DNA from: Burkholderiaceae bacterium | Lineage (GTDB): Bacteria; Pseudomonadota; Gammaproteobacteria; Burkholderiales; Burkholderiaceae_C | Length of the DNA: 64,000 nucleotides | Assembly: GCA_017992055.1 (NCBI GenBank) | Contig: JAGOPK010000009.1 | Span: 124,001-188,000, forward strand | Reading direction: 5' to 3' | Shown: positions 48,981 through 57,589 of the stretch, one piece after another | How positions within the stretch are numbered: position 1 is the stretch's first letter | How the letters are laid out: every line of letters begins with the position of its first letter | Notes under the pieces: model-generated | The model's database searches: none | What the model saw: the letters and a program-made list of their open reading frames with translations, nothing else | What the model was told of the DNA's origin: nothing | Position numbers and translations under genes: made by a program

Positions 48981-50081
48981 TCAGGACCTTTCGTCGAAGG
49001 ACAGCACGACCTGGGGCGTGACCGGATGCGCCTGGCAGCACAGCACGAAGCCGGCGGCCAGCTCGGCCTTGTCGAGCGCGAAGTTGCGCTCCAGCCGCAC
49101 ATCGCCCTGCAGCACCTTGGCGCGGCAGGTGCCGCACACGCCCGAGGTGCAGGAGAACGGCATCTCCAGCCCGGCGGCCGAGGCCGCATCCAGGATGCTG
49201 GGCTGCTCGCGGTGGAAGTTGAACTCGCGGCGCAGGCCGTCGCGGATGACGACGATGGTCGAGCGCTCGGCATCGCCGGGCCGGGCCTCGTGCACCACGG
49301 CGCCGACGCCGCCGGCCTGGCCATCGGCGCCCGGGGCCACGCCGAAGCGCTCGATGTGGATGCGCGCCTCGGGCAGGCCGGCGGCCAGCAGCGCTGCCTC
49401 GGCTTCGTCGTTCATCGCGAACGGGCCGCAGATGTAGGCATGGTCCACCGAGGCCGCCGGCACCACGCTGCGCAGGAACTCGCCCAGCTTGTCGCGGTTC
49501 ATCAGGCCCATGTTCAGCGGCGCATCGGTGGGCTCGTCGCTGAACACATGGTGCAGGGCCAGGCGTGTCAGGTAGCGGTTCTTCAGGTCCTCGAGTTCTT
49601 CCTTGAACATCGTGGACTGCAGCGAGCGGTTGCCGTAGATCAGCGTGAAGCGGCTTTTGGGCTCGCGCGCCAGCACGGTCTTCATGATCGACAGGATGGG
49701 CGTGATGCCGCTGCCGCCGGCAATGCCCAGGTGATGGCGGGCGGCCTCGGGCGCGATGGGCACGAAGAAGCGGCCCTGCGGCGCCATCACCGACAGCGTG
49801 GCGCCCGGTTGCAGCTGCTCGTGGATCCAGTTGCTGAACACGCCGCCGCGCACCTTGCGCACGCCCACGCGCAGCTCGCCGTCGTCGACGCCGGCGCAGA
49901 TGGAATACGAGCGCCGCAGGTCCTGGCCGTTGATGCTGGCGCGCAGCGTCAGGTACTGGCCCTGGGTGAAGCCGAACACCTGGCGCAGCGGCTCGGGCAC
50001 GGCGAAGGTGACGATCACCGCCTCTGCCGTATCGGGCTCGATGCGGCGCACGGTCAGGTCGTGGAACAGGGGCGTGTTCAT
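48981..50081 (-). CDS. paaE: Phenylacetyl-CoA epoxidase reductase PaaE
   Basis: The 366-residue reductase passes electrons from NADPH to the PaaAC oxygenase. The FAD domain has RRSYSICAG (about residue 57), the NAD(P) domain has GIAGGSGITPILSIMKTVL, and the C-terminal plant-type 2Fe-2S domain has four cysteines (CTSGVCGTC, then VLCCQAHP). The start overlaps the stop of paaD (ATGA at 50078-50081). Confidence 0.96.
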   Translation of the reverse strand: MNTPLFHDLTVRRIEPDTAEAVIVTFAVPEPLRQVFGFTQGQYLTLRASINGQDLRRSYSICAGVDDGELRVGVRKVRGGVFSNWIHEQLQPGATLSVMAPQGRFFVPIAPEAARHHLGIAGGSGITPILSIMKTVLAREPKSRFTLIYGNRSLQSTMFKEELEDLKNRYLTRLALHHVFSDEPTDAPLNMGLMNRDKLGEFLRSVVPAASVDHAYICGPFAMNDEAEAALLAAGLPEARIHIERFGVAPGADGQAGGVGAVVHEARPGDAERSTIVVIRDGLRREFNFHREQPSILDAASAAGLEMPFSCTSGVCGTCRAKVLQGDVRLERNFALDKAELAAGFVLCCQAHPVTPQVVLSFDERS

Positions 50082-50620
50082 AGCGGTTTGAAGTGCTCGA
50101 AGGGTTCGCGGCAGTCCAGGCAGCGGTGCAGCGACTTGCAGGCCGTGCTGCCAAAGGCCGACAGGCGCTCGGTGTGCAGGCTGCCGCAGCGTGGGCAGGC
50201 CAGGGCTGGTGCGGTCGCACGCCGCGGCATGAAGCGCAGCGGTGCGCCGGCCTCGGCATCCACCGGGCCGGGCGGTGCGATGCCATAGGCGCGCAGCTTG
50301 TCGCGGCCGGCCGCGCTGATCCAGTCGGTGGTCCAGGCCGGGGCGCGCCGCAGGCTCACCGTCACCGGGCCCAGGCCGGCCTCCACCAGGGCGTCGTGGA
50401 TGCTGGCATTGATGACCTCGGTGGCCGGGCAGCCGCTGTAGGTGGGCGTGACCACCACCTGCAGGCCATCGTCGCCGAGCTGCACCTCGCGCACGATGCC
50501 CAGCTCGCAGACCGAGATCGCCGGCACCTCGGGATCGGGCACCTGCTGCAGCACGCGCCAGGCGGCGTCGACCTTGCTGGTGACTTCGGCGCCGCACATG
50601 GCGATGGCCTGGTCGCTCAC
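50078..50620 (-). CDS. paaD: PaaD, DUF59 iron-sulfur assembly-type subunit
   Basis: The 180-residue product has an MIP18/DUF59 domain (VPDPEVPAISVCELGIVREV, then VVVTPTYSGCPATEVI) and a C-terminal zinc ribbon with C-P-R-C and C-L-D-C. PaaD is needed for maturation or activity of the epoxidase. I chose the GTG at 50620, whose GTGA overlaps the paaC stop; the ATG at 50599 would lose seven residues. It has the same operonic coupling as the other paa genes. Confidence 0.92.
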   Translation of the reverse strand: MSDQAIAMCGAEVTSKVDAAWRVLQQVPDPEVPAISVCELGIVREVQLGDDGLQVVVTPTYSGCPATEVINASIHDALVEAGLGPVTVSLRRAPAWTTDWISAAGRDKLRAYGIAPPGPVDAEAGAPLRFMPRRATAPALACPRCGSLHTERLSAFGSTACKSLHRCLDCREPFEHFKPL

Positions 50621-51402
50621 CACACGCCACCGGGATAGGCGCGCTGCAGCTGCTGCATCTCGGCCAGCAGGCGGCCCATGTGCTCGGTGTGCACGCCGCA
50701 GCTGGCGGTGCTGGTGAAGGCGCCGGCCGCCGGCAGGGCCAGGCCGCATTCGCCGAACACGGCGGCGGTCTCGGCCTCCCAGGCCTCGCGCAGCGCGGCG
50801 CGCGACGGGCCCAGGCCGGCCGACTGCGCATGGAGATCGGCTTCGTCGGCGGCCAACAGCTCGGGCACGAAGCGCCACAGCTCGGCCAGCGCGGCCTCGG
50901 TGCGCCGCCGCGACTCGGCCGTGCCATCGGCCAGGCGCAGCAGCCAGTCGGCCGCATGCTGCTGGTGGTAGCGCGCCTCCTTCAGCGCCTTGGCGGCGAT
51001 GGCGGCGACTTCTTCGTCGCGGCTGTCGCGCAGCCGCTCCCACTGCAGCTTGAACCAGGTGGCCAGCAGCAGGTTGCGCAGCGTGGCGAAGGCGAAGTCG
51101 CCCCGCGGCAGCTCGGCCAGCGTCAGGTTGCGGAAGTCGCGCTCGTCGCGCAGAAAGGCCAGCTGGTCTTCGTCATAAGCCGCTCCGCCGTCCTGGCCAT
51201 GCCACCGGCCGGCCAGCGTGAGCAGGGCGCGGCTCTGGCCGATCAGGTCCAGCGCGATATTGGTCAGCGCGATGTCCTCTTCCAGCACCGGCGCATGGCC
51301 GCACCATTCGGACAGGCGCTGGGCCTGGATCAGGGCCGTGTCGGCGATGCGCAGCAGCCAGACCAGGCGCGGCGTGAAACGAACTTGAATGGACGCAGTC
51401 AT
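50617..51402 (-). CDS. paaC: Phenylacetyl-CoA epoxidase structural subunit PaaC
   Basis: The 261-residue helical product pairs with PaaA in the epoxidase core. It matches the family from WLLRIADTALIQAQRLSEWCG through LTNIALDLIGQSRALLTLAG and KALKEARYHQQHAADWLLRLADGT to HTEHMGRLLAEMQQLQRAYPG. PaaC lacks the full set of iron ligands and is structural. Its stop overlaps the GTG of paaD, and it starts ten bases after paaB. Confidence 0.96.
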   Translation of the reverse strand: MTASIQVRFTPRLVWLLRIADTALIQAQRLSEWCGHAPVLEEDIALTNIALDLIGQSRALLTLAGRWHGQDGGAAYDEDQLAFLRDERDFRNLTLAELPRGDFAFATLRNLLLATWFKLQWERLRDSRDEEVAAIAAKALKEARYHQQHAADWLLRLADGTAESRRRTEAALAELWRFVPELLAADEADLHAQSAGLGPSRAALREAWEAETAAVFGECGLALPAAGAFTSTASCGVHTEHMGRLLAEMQQLQRAYPGGVW

Positions 51403-51412
51403 GGTGCCGGCC

Positions 51413-51712
51413 TCACATGTGGTCGACTTCGCTGGGCAGCTTGTAGAAGGTGGGGTGGCGGTAGACCTTGTCTTCCATCGGGTCGAAGAACATGTCCTTG
51501 TCGCCGGGGTCGCTGGCCACGATCTGGTCGGAGCGCACCACCCAGACGCTGCTGCCTTCCTGGCGCCGGGTGTAGACGTCGCGCGCCATCTGGATGGCCA
51601 GCTTGGCATCGGGCGCATGCAGGCTGCCGCAGTGCTTGTGGTCCAGGCCGGCGCGGCTGCGCACAAAGACTTCCCACAGAGGCCATTCGTTTTGCGGGGT
51701 CGTATTGCTCAT
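51413..51712 (-). CDS. paaB: Phenylacetyl-CoA epoxidase small subunit PaaB
   Basis: The 99-residue product matches PaaB end to end: [41 protein letters not shown]-like residues [23 protein letters not shown] and a terminal [10 protein letters not shown]. PaaB bridges PaaAC heterodimers in the complex. The ATG at 51712 overlaps the paaA stop by four bases. Confidence 0.96.
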   Translation of the reverse strand: MSNTTPQNEWPLWEVFVRSRAGLDHKHCGSLHAPDAKLAIQMARDVYTRRQEGSSVWVVRSDQIVASDPGDKDMFFDPMEDKVYRHPTFYKLPSEVDHM

Positions 51713-52710
51713 GCGGCTTGCTCCTTGGTCGCTTGCTTGCGGGAATAGGCGAGCGCGGCCTCGCGCACCCAGGCGCCGTCGTCCCAGGCCTTGACGCGCA
51801 TGGCCAGGCGCTCCTTGTTGCAGGGGCCGTCGCCGCCGACCACGCGCCAGAACTCGTCCCAGTCGATGGCGCCGAAGTCGTGGTGGCCACGCGCTTCGTT
51901 CCAGCGCAGGTCGGCATCGGGCAGGGTGACGCCCAGCACCTGGGCCTGCTGGGCGCAGGCGTCGACGAACTTCTGGCGCAGCTCGTCGTTGCTGTTGCGC
52001 TTGATGCCCCAGCGCATGCTCTGCGCGCTGTGCACGCTGGCCGCATCGGGCGGGCCGAACATCATCAGGCAGGGCCACCACCAGCGGTTCACCGCGTCCT
52101 GCACCATGGCCTTCTGCGCCTCGGTGCCGCCCTGCATCATCACCAGCAGGCTGTCGTAGCCCTGGCGCTGGTGGAAGCTTTCTTCGCGGCAGATGCGGAT
52201 CATGGCCCGCGCATAGGGCGCATAGCTGCAGCGGCACAGCGGCACCTGGTTCATGATGGCCGCGCCATCGACCAGCCAGCCGATCACGCCGATGTCGGCC
52301 CAGCTGAGGGTGGGGTAGTTGAAGATGCTGCTGTACTTGGCCTTGCCGCTGTGCAGCGCGTCCAGCAACTCGTCGCGGCTGGTGCCCAGGGTCTCGGCCG
52401 CGGCATACAGGTACAGGCCGTGGCCGCCCTCGTCCTGGATCTTGGCCAGCAGGATGGCCTTGCGCTTGAGCGTGGGTGCGCGCGTGACCCAGTTGCCCTC
52501 GGGCAGCATGCCGACGATCTCGGAATGCGCATGCTGGCTGATCTGGCGCACCAGGGTCTTGCGGTAGTGCTCGGGCATCCAGTCCTTGGCCTCGATGAAG
52601 TCGCCTTCGTCGATGCGCGCCTCGAAGCGGGCTTCGAGCTGGGCCTCCTCGGCCGAGCGCACGGGCTTGCGCTCTTCCTTCGGGGCGGTGTCCATGGCTT
52701 GGGTGTACAT
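51709..52710 (-). CDS. paaA: Phenylacetyl-CoA epoxidase catalytic subunit PaaA
   Basis: The 333-residue product is the di-iron monooxygenase subunit that adds oxygen to the ring of phenylacetyl-CoA. Iron-binding E-x-x-H motifs are visible as EGGH ([13 protein letters not shown]) and ESFH ([16 protein letters not shown]). The [15 protein letters not shown] segment near the C-terminus is diagnostic. GGAGCAGCC stands just before the ATG at 52710. Eighteen bases separate it from the paaK stop. Confidence 0.97.
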   Translation of the reverse strand: MYTQAMDTAPKEERKPVRSAEEAQLEARFEARIDEGDFIEAKDWMPEHYRKTLVRQISQHAHSEIVGMLPEGNWVTRAPTLKRKAILLAKIQDEGGHGLYLYAAAETLGTSRDELLDALHSGKAKYSSIFNYPTLSWADIGVIGWLVDGAAIMNQVPLCRCSYAPYARAMIRICREESFHQRQGYDSLLVMMQGGTEAQKAMVQDAVNRWWWPCLMMFGPPDAASVHSAQSMRWGIKRNSNDELRQKFVDACAQQAQVLGVTLPDADLRWNEARGHHDFGAIDWDEFWRVVGGDGPCNKERLAMRVKAWDDGAWVREAALAYSRKQATKEQAA

Positions 52711-52728
52711 GGCTGCTCCTGTTGCGGT

Positions 52729-54036
52729 TTACTTGGGACGCTTGTCGATGACGCGCCGGGCCTTGCCGACCAGGGTGCGCTCGATCGAATCCGGGGCACC
52801 GACCTGCACGCGGGTGCTGACGCCAATCAGGCTCTTGATGTGGTGCTGCAGCTCGCGGGCGATGGCCTGGGCATCGGCGCCCTGGTGCTGGGGCAGCAGT
52901 TCCACATGCACGGCCACCTCGTCGAGGATGCCCTCGCGGGTGACCACCAGCTGGTACTGGCCGCCCAGCTGGCCCTGGCGCAGCACCAGTTCCTCGATCT
53001 GCGTCGGGAACAGGTTGACGCCGCGGATGATCAGCATGTCGTCGGAGCGGCCGACAATCTTGCCCATGCGGCGGAAGCTGCGCGAGCTGGGCGGCAGCAG
53101 CCGCGTCAGGTCGCGCGTGCGGTAGCGGATCACCGGCATGGCCTCCTTGCTCAGCGAGGTGAACACCAGCTCGCCCTCGCTGCCGTCGGGCAGCACCGCA
53201 CCGGTCTCGGGGTCGATGATCTCCGGGTAGAAATGGTCCTCCCAGATCACCGGGCCGTCCTTGCTCTCGATGCACTCGCTGGCCACGCCCGGGCCCATCA
53301 CTTCCGACAGGCCGTAGATGTCCACCGCGTCGATGCCGGCGCGCTGCTCGATGTCGGCGCGCATGGCCTCGGTCCAAGGCTCGGCGCCGAAGATGCCCAC
53401 GCTCAGGCTCATGGCCCGCGGGTCCATGCCGTGGCGCTCGTAGTGCTCGATGATCACCTGCATGTAGCTGGGCGTGACCATGATGATGTCGGGCCTGAAG
53501 TCCTCGATCAGTTGCACCTGCTTCTCGGTCTGGCCGCCGGACATCGGGATCACCGTGCAGCCCAGGCGCTCGGCGCCGTAGTGCGCGCCCAGGCCGCCGG
53601 TGAACAGGCCATAGCCATAGGCCACGTGCACGATGTCGCCGGGCCGGCCGCCGGCCGCGCGGATCGAGCGTGCCGCCAGGTCGGCCCAGGTGGAGATGTC
53701 GCGCGCGGTGTAGCCCACCACGGTGGGCTTGCCGGTGGTGCCCGACGAGGCATGGATGCGCGACACCTGCTGGCGCGGCACGGCGAACATGCCAAACGGA
53801 TAGTTGGCGCGCAGGTCGTGCTTGGTGGTGAACGGGAACTTCGCCAGATCGGCCAGCGTGCGGCAGTCCGACGGATGCACGCCCTGGGCATCGAAGGCCT
53901 GGCGGTAGTGCGGCACGTTGTCGTAGGCCTGCTGCAGGCTCCAGCGCAGGCGCTGCAGCTGCAGCGCGGCGATCTCGTCGCGGCTGGCGGTCTCGATCGC
54001 GTCCAGCGAGCCGGGCACCGGCTGTTTGACGGGCAT
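52729..54036 (-). CDS. paaK: Phenylacetate-CoA ligase
   Basis: The 435-residue AMP-forming ligase activates phenylacetate to phenylacetyl-CoA, the first committed step. The ATP loop is SSGTTGKPTVVGYT, followed by GFFTGGLGAHYGAE-like GYGLFTGGLGAHYGAERLG, DIYGLSEVMGPGVA, RYRTRDLTRLL and the late GKARRVIDKRPK lysine region. It lies 41 bases after paaI and 18 bases before paaA. Confidence 0.97.
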   Translation of the reverse strand: MPVKQPVPGSLDAIETASRDEIAALQLQRLRWSLQQAYDNVPHYRQAFDAQGVHPSDCRTLADLAKFPFTTKHDLRANYPFGMFAVPRQQVSRIHASSGTTGKPTVVGYTARDISTWADLAARSIRAAGGRPGDIVHVAYGYGLFTGGLGAHYGAERLGCTVIPMSGGQTEKQVQLIEDFRPDIIMVTPSYMQVIIEHYERHGMDPRAMSLSVGIFGAEPWTEAMRADIEQRAGIDAVDIYGLSEVMGPGVASECIESKDGPVIWEDHFYPEIIDPETGAVLPDGSEGELVFTSLSKEAMPVIRYRTRDLTRLLPPSSRSFRRMGKIVGRSDDMLIIRGVNLFPTQIEELVLRQGQLGGQYQLVVTREGILDEVAVHVELLPQHQGADAQAIARELQHHIKSLIGVSTRVQVGAPDSIERTLVGKARRVIDKRPK

Positions 54037-54077
54037 CGGATGTCTCCTGTGGGATGTTGGGACTGGCGCGGCGGTGC

Positions 54078-54551
54078 TCAGCGCGGCACCACCGGCTGGC
54101 CCTTGAAGGTGTGCGAGCGGCCGCGGAACACGGCGATGCGCCGTCCGTCCTGGTTGCTGACCTCGACGTCGTAGACCCCGGTGCGCCCGGACTTGCTGAC
54201 CTCGTGGCAATGCGCCGTCAGCACATCGCCCAGCCTGCCCGGCGCCAGCAGGTCGATGGCAAAGCCCGAGGCCACGGTGACCTCGTCGTAGGCATTGCAG
54301 GCGAAGGCGAAGGACGAATCGGCCAGCGTGGCGATCAGGCCGCCATGGCAGATGCCGTGGCCGTTGACCATGTCCTGGCGCACCGTCATGCACAGCACCG
54401 ACCGGCCGGGGCCGATGTCCAGCACCTGCATGCCCAGCATGCGGCTGGCGTGGTCGTCGGCCAGCATCGCATCGCGCACCTGTTCCGCAACGGTCTGGGC
54501 CTGGGCGGCATCGCGGGTGGCGGCGGGCGGGGGGCTGGCGTGGTCGGTCAT
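54078..54551 (-). CDS. paaI: Hydroxyphenylacetyl-CoA thioesterase PaaI
   Basis: The 157-residue hotdog-fold thioesterase has the family segment NGHGICHGGLIATLADSSFAFACN, with the catalytic aspartate in ADSSF. PaaI removes dead-end hydroxylated CoA esters and frees CoA. It is the first gene of the cluster, so the operator and promoter upstream control the whole unit. The ATG at 54551 follows a short Ala/Ser stretch; the longer frame to 54605 has no ribosome binding site. Confidence 0.93.
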   Translation of the reverse strand: MTDHASPPPAATRDAAQAQTVAEQVRDAMLADDHASRMLGMQVLDIGPGRSVLCMTVRQDMVNGHGICHGGLIATLADSSFAFACNAYDEVTVASGFAIDLLAPGRLGDVLTAHCHEVSKSGRTGVYDVEVSNQDGRRIAVFRGRSHTFKGQPVVPR

Positions 54552-54618
54552 GGAAGCAGGGGCGCCGTGGACGGTGGAGGCCGGTGCGGTCTTGCGCTGG
54601 GGCAAGAAAACATCATTT

Positions 54619-54664
54619 ACCGACCGGTCGGTCGATATTAAGTGCGCAGCCCGGGTTGACGCAA
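54619..54664 (-). promoter_or_regulatory. paa promoter with PaaR-type operator
   Basis: ACCGACCGGTCGGT (54619-54632) is a perfect 14-bp palindrome, typical of TetR-family sites. On the minus strand TTGCGT (54659-54664) and TAATAT (54635-54640) are 18 bases apart, so the palindrome lies directly on the expected start point. A bound repressor would block paaI and the genes behind it. Confidence 0.7.
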
Positions 54665-54706
54665 GTCACTGCGGCAGCGGGTTTTCCCGGGCTGCCGTGG
54701 GCTGCT

Positions 54707-55042
54707 TCAGCGTGGCACGGCGCCGGAGAAGCCCTGCAACAGCACCACGCCGGCAACGATCAGCGCGATGCCCAGCAGGGCCGGCCGGTCCAGCTTCTGG
54801 CCGAAGGCGAACCAGCCGACCACGGTCATCAGGGCCACGCCCGAGCCCGACCAGATGGCGTAGGCCACGCCCACCGGCAGCGTGTCCAGCGTCAGCGACA
54901 GCAGGTACAAGGCCAGCGAATAGCCGCTCATCACGATCAGCCACGGCCACCAGCGGCGCAGGCCGTCGGTGAGTTTCAGCGCCGCCGTGGCCACCACCTC
55001 GGCAGCGATGGCCACGGCCAGCAGCCACCAGTCCGGGCTCAT
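54707..55042 (-). CDS. Small multidrug resistance (SMR) transporter, subunit 1
   Basis: The 111-residue product has four hydrophobic helices. Helix 1 carries the membrane glutamate of the family (LLAVAIAAEVVATAALK), followed by YAIWSGSGVALMTVVGW in helix 3. SMR proteins export cationic compounds in exchange for protons. The stop is 155 bases before the paaI start on the same strand. Its ATG overlaps the stop of the next SMR gene (ATGA), so the two probably form a paired, heteromeric exporter. Confidence 0.9.
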   Translation of the reverse strand: MSPDWWLLAVAIAAEVVATAALKLTDGLRRWWPWLIVMSGYSLALYLLSLTLDTLPVGVAYAIWSGSGVALMTVVGWFAFGQKLDRPALLGIALIVAGVVLLQGFSGAVPR

Positions 55043-55443
55043 CCCTCGCTCACCGTGCGCGAGAAGGCATTGATCACGACCACGCCGCCGACGATCAGGG
55101 CCACGCCGGCCAGGCCGACGGCATCCAGGGTCTGGCCCATGAACCACCAGGCGACCAGCGTGATCAGCGCCACGCCCACGCCGGACCAGATGGCATAGAC
55201 GATGCCCACCGGAATGCGCTTGACGCAGACGGCCAGCAGGATGAAGGCCACCTCGTAGCAGCACACCACCACCACCGACGGCCACAGCCGCGAGAAGCCT
55301 TCGGTGGATTTCAGCGTCGAGGTGGCGATGACCTCGGCGACGATGGCCACGGCCAGCAGGGCCCAGGGCCAGCGCGCCGGCCGGCCGGCAGCGGACGGAT
55401 CCGTGGCGGCAGAGGCTGCGCTGGCAGGGGTCGGCGGGGTCAT
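55039..55443 (-). CDS. Small multidrug resistance (SMR) transporter, subunit 2
   Basis: The 134-residue product is the partner of the SMR protein behind it. It has an extra N-terminal Ala/Pro/Ser segment of about 25 residues, then four helices with ALLAVAIVAEVIATSTLK and the conserved YAIWSGVGVALITLVAWW. Both partners keep the functional glutamate. The ATG at 55443 overlaps no upstream gene; the 105-base gap 55444-55548 lies between it and a divergent lipoprotein gene and holds no clear promoter. Confidence 0.88.
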   Translation of the reverse strand: MTPPTPASAASAATDPSAAGRPARWPWALLAVAIVAEVIATSTLKSTEGFSRLWPSVVVVCCYEVAFILLAVCVKRIPVGIVYAIWSGVGVALITLVAWWFMGQTLDAVGLAGVALIVGGVVVINAFSRTVSEG

Positions 55444-55548
55444 GGAGCGCAGGATACGCGACCGGCCGCCCGTCGCCGGCCCCGCCGCCGCCGGGCCATG
55501 GCCCGTTTGGCGCATGACCGCCGGCGGCCGGGCCCGCACACTGGGCCC

Positions 55549-56265
55549 ATGCACACTCCCAGCCGCCGCATCCCGTCCCGTCCGACCACGGCATCGTCTC
55601 GCCGCCGGTTCCTGCAAACGGCCGCCACCGGGTTGGCGACGCCCTCGCTGCTGGCGGCCTGCGCGGGCTACCGCGGCGGTTGGGAGAGCGTGGCCTATGT
55701 CGGCGGGGCGCCGTCGACGGCCATCGTCGAGCGACGCCCCCTGCCTGCCGGACCGCGTCCGGATCTCGGCCTGCCCGGGCTGCGGCTGGCGGTGGACCTG
55801 AACAACCGCCTGCAGGACCACGACACCCAGTTCATGCTGGTGGCCGTGCCGGTCAAGCTGGATTTCATCGACCGCCAGCGGCCGCCCGCCGACCCGGGCA
55901 GCACCTGGGTGACGCTGAAGGTCACGCCGCTGGACGAGGGCTTCGTGTTCGAGCCGAAGAGGGCCCGGCTGGCGCTGGACCAAGCCTGGACCATGGCGCG
56001 CGAGGGCCACGAGTTCGGTCGCCGGGAGGCGCCGGGTCAGCCCGCCCCGCAGGGCGGCGATGACCGCTGGCATGCGATCGGGGACGGCGTGGCGCTGGCG
56101 GACGGACACACCTACCATCTGGGCCTGGTTTTTCCGGTGCCGACGCCATCTCCGCGTCGGCCAGACATCCAGCTCGACCTGTCGCAGGCCCTGCGCTCAC
56201 CGCGGCAAGCGGCCCTGCCGCTGATCCGCTTCCTGCCCACGCCCTGGCGCGAGGGCTATGCCTGA
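55549..56265 (+). CDS. Tat-type lipoprotein of unknown function
   Basis: The 238-residue product has a twin-arginine signal (SRRRFLQTAATGLA) and a lipobox (SLLAAC, cysteine at about residue 37), so it should be exported folded and anchored as a lipoprotein. The mature part is beta-rich with no domain that I recognise; it has LAVDLNNRLQDHDTQFMLVAVP and DGHTYHLGLVFPVP. Its last 69 bases overlap, on the opposite strand, the end of the next gene. I cannot assign a function. Confidence 0.7.
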   Translation: MHTPSRRIPSRPTTASSRRRFLQTAATGLATPSLLAACAGYRGGWESVAYVGGAPSTAIVERRPLPAGPRPDLGLPGLRLAVDLNNRLQDHDTQFMLVAVPVKLDFIDRQRPPADPGSTWVTLKVTPLDEGFVFEPKRARLALDQAWTMAREGHEFGRREAPGQPAPQGGDDRWHAIGDGVALADGHTYHLGLVFPVPTPSPRRPDIQLDLSQALRSPRQAALPLIRFLPTPWREGYA

Positions 56266-57015
56266 TGCCTGGCCGCGATCGACAAAGGCCCGGCAGGCCA
56301 GGGTCAGGCGCAACTGCTGCTCGGGCCGGACGGCCAGCGGTGGCCCCTGCCGGCCGGCGGCCAGCAACGCGGTCAGGACTGCGGTGACCTGGACTTCGTG
56401 CGGCCAGGCCATGCCCTCGGCCCGGCCATGGCGCACGTAGTGCTCGAGCCCCGAGCCGAACTGACCTGCCGATACCGCCTGGGCCACATCCGGCCGCTCC
56501 AGCAGGTAGGCCTCGTCCATCAGGCCCAGCGTTCGGTACAGCACGTCGATGGCAGCAGCCCGCTGCCCTGCAGACAGCAGGAAGCTCGCCGAGGTCAGCA
56601 AGGGCGGCACATGGCGTTCGGCGCTGCGCGCCAGCAACACCGCACAGCGCATGACCAGGCCGGTTGGCACGCGTGGCAGATCGAACGAAGCCAGCCAGGC
56701 CTCGCGGCCTTTTGGCAGGTCGATGCCCAGGTGCGGGGCCGGCACGCCGTCGCGCAGGGCGGCGGTTGGAGAGCCAATAGGAGCGGCACCAAGGGGTTGC
56801 GGGACATCCCGGCGATCACGTGCCTCAATCGAAGCCTGGAGCATCAAGTTGTTCACGACCCTGGGCAGGTAGGGCAGCTGCTGCGGCTCCAAGCCACCGT
56901 CAGTCTGTCCAGCGGACTTGTCAGCGATACACACTGGCCAACGCAACTCTTTCCGGCGGATCTGGCGGCCTCGTCGCTGCGGACGCGGGGCGCAAGGCTT
57001 TGGCGCCACCGCCAA
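56197..57015 (-). CDS. Hypothetical protein with a PDVA/EG short module
   Basis: The open frame encodes up to 272 residues and has no overall match that I recognise. Near residues 167-206 it carries MDEAYLLERPDVAQAV, GQFGSGLEHYVRHGRAEGMA, the same short module as in the gene at 57590. That module is known in glycan-related and calcium-binding proteins. The start is uncertain: the upstream part (before the ATG at 56844) is poor in family character, so the protein may be only about 215 residues. The stop lies inside the lipoprotein gene. No signal peptide is visible. Confidence 0.6.
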   Translation of the reverse strand: MAVAPKPCAPRPQRRGRQIRRKELRWPVCIADKSAGQTDGGLEPQQLPYLPRVVNNLMLQASIEARDRRDVPQPLGAAPIGSPTAALRDGVPAPHLGIDLPKGREAWLASFDLPRVPTGLVMRCAVLLARSAERHVPPLLTSASFLLSAGQRAAAIDVLYRTLGLMDEAYLLERPDVAQAVSAGQFGSGLEHYVRHGRAEGMAWPHEVQVTAVLTALLAAGRQGPPLAVRPEQQLRLTLACRAFVDRGQASGIALAPGRGQEADQRQGRLPR

Positions 57016-57589
57016 GGACGCACCCGACCGACGATGCCTAGCCGAGAATGAATGGTCCCCATCGCTGTTCCAGTGGCACGGGCGTGACCATCTGCGTTAC
57101 AACCTTGGGACACATCCGCAGCCATGCATCAACGATTCGCCTTGCAACTGATTCCCCAACTGGCCGACACCACGATCCGCAGCATCGTTGGGCGCTGGGG
57201 CCAACAACCTCGTCCGCTCTCCACGTTGGGCGATTCTGCTGGAGCCGGCACTGCGCATCGCAGCGTCTATGACTTCACTCGCTGCTACCCCGATTGGCTG
57301 CAACGATCGCCGCGTGGATCGCAGTCTGTGGTGCTTCTTCCGGTCTTGTACGCGCTCCGCCCCAAGGCATACAGGATGTCGCCCTGGGATTCAACTTTTT
57401 CGCGGCCGACTGAAGAACACAGCGGACCATACGAGACCGTCAAAGAATCACCGCTGAGACTGCAAAGGATTACTGTGCTCAATGGTCGACCGCGGCACTG
57501 AATGGTTCAAGAGAGCTTCTGAAATGGCTCCATCTAGTCACCCTTATGGCAAGCAGTTTTTGTGAGACTGAATTCCGGGCAATGAAAAA
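57016..57589. other. Gap of 574 bases without a supported gene
   Basis: The stretch between the module gene and the glycan operon contains short open frames in several directions but none with codon use or sequence like a protein. Base composition falls from high GC at the left to clearly lower GC at the right, marking the edge of the AT-richer block. The operon promoter should lie towards its right end (about 57400-57580), yet I could not find a convincing -35/-10 pair. A tiny ATG-AAA-AAA-TGA stands at 57582 just before the first gene. Confidence 0.4.

Noticed and set aside
50680-54174. A 1164-residue open frame on the plus strand over paaC to paaI
   Set aside because: Antisense frame of the epoxidase and ligase genes; no motif, unusual composition.
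57124-57501. A 125-residue open frame in the gap before the glycan operon
   Set aside because: No domain, no ribosome binding site, and codon use unlike either the chromosome or the island genes.
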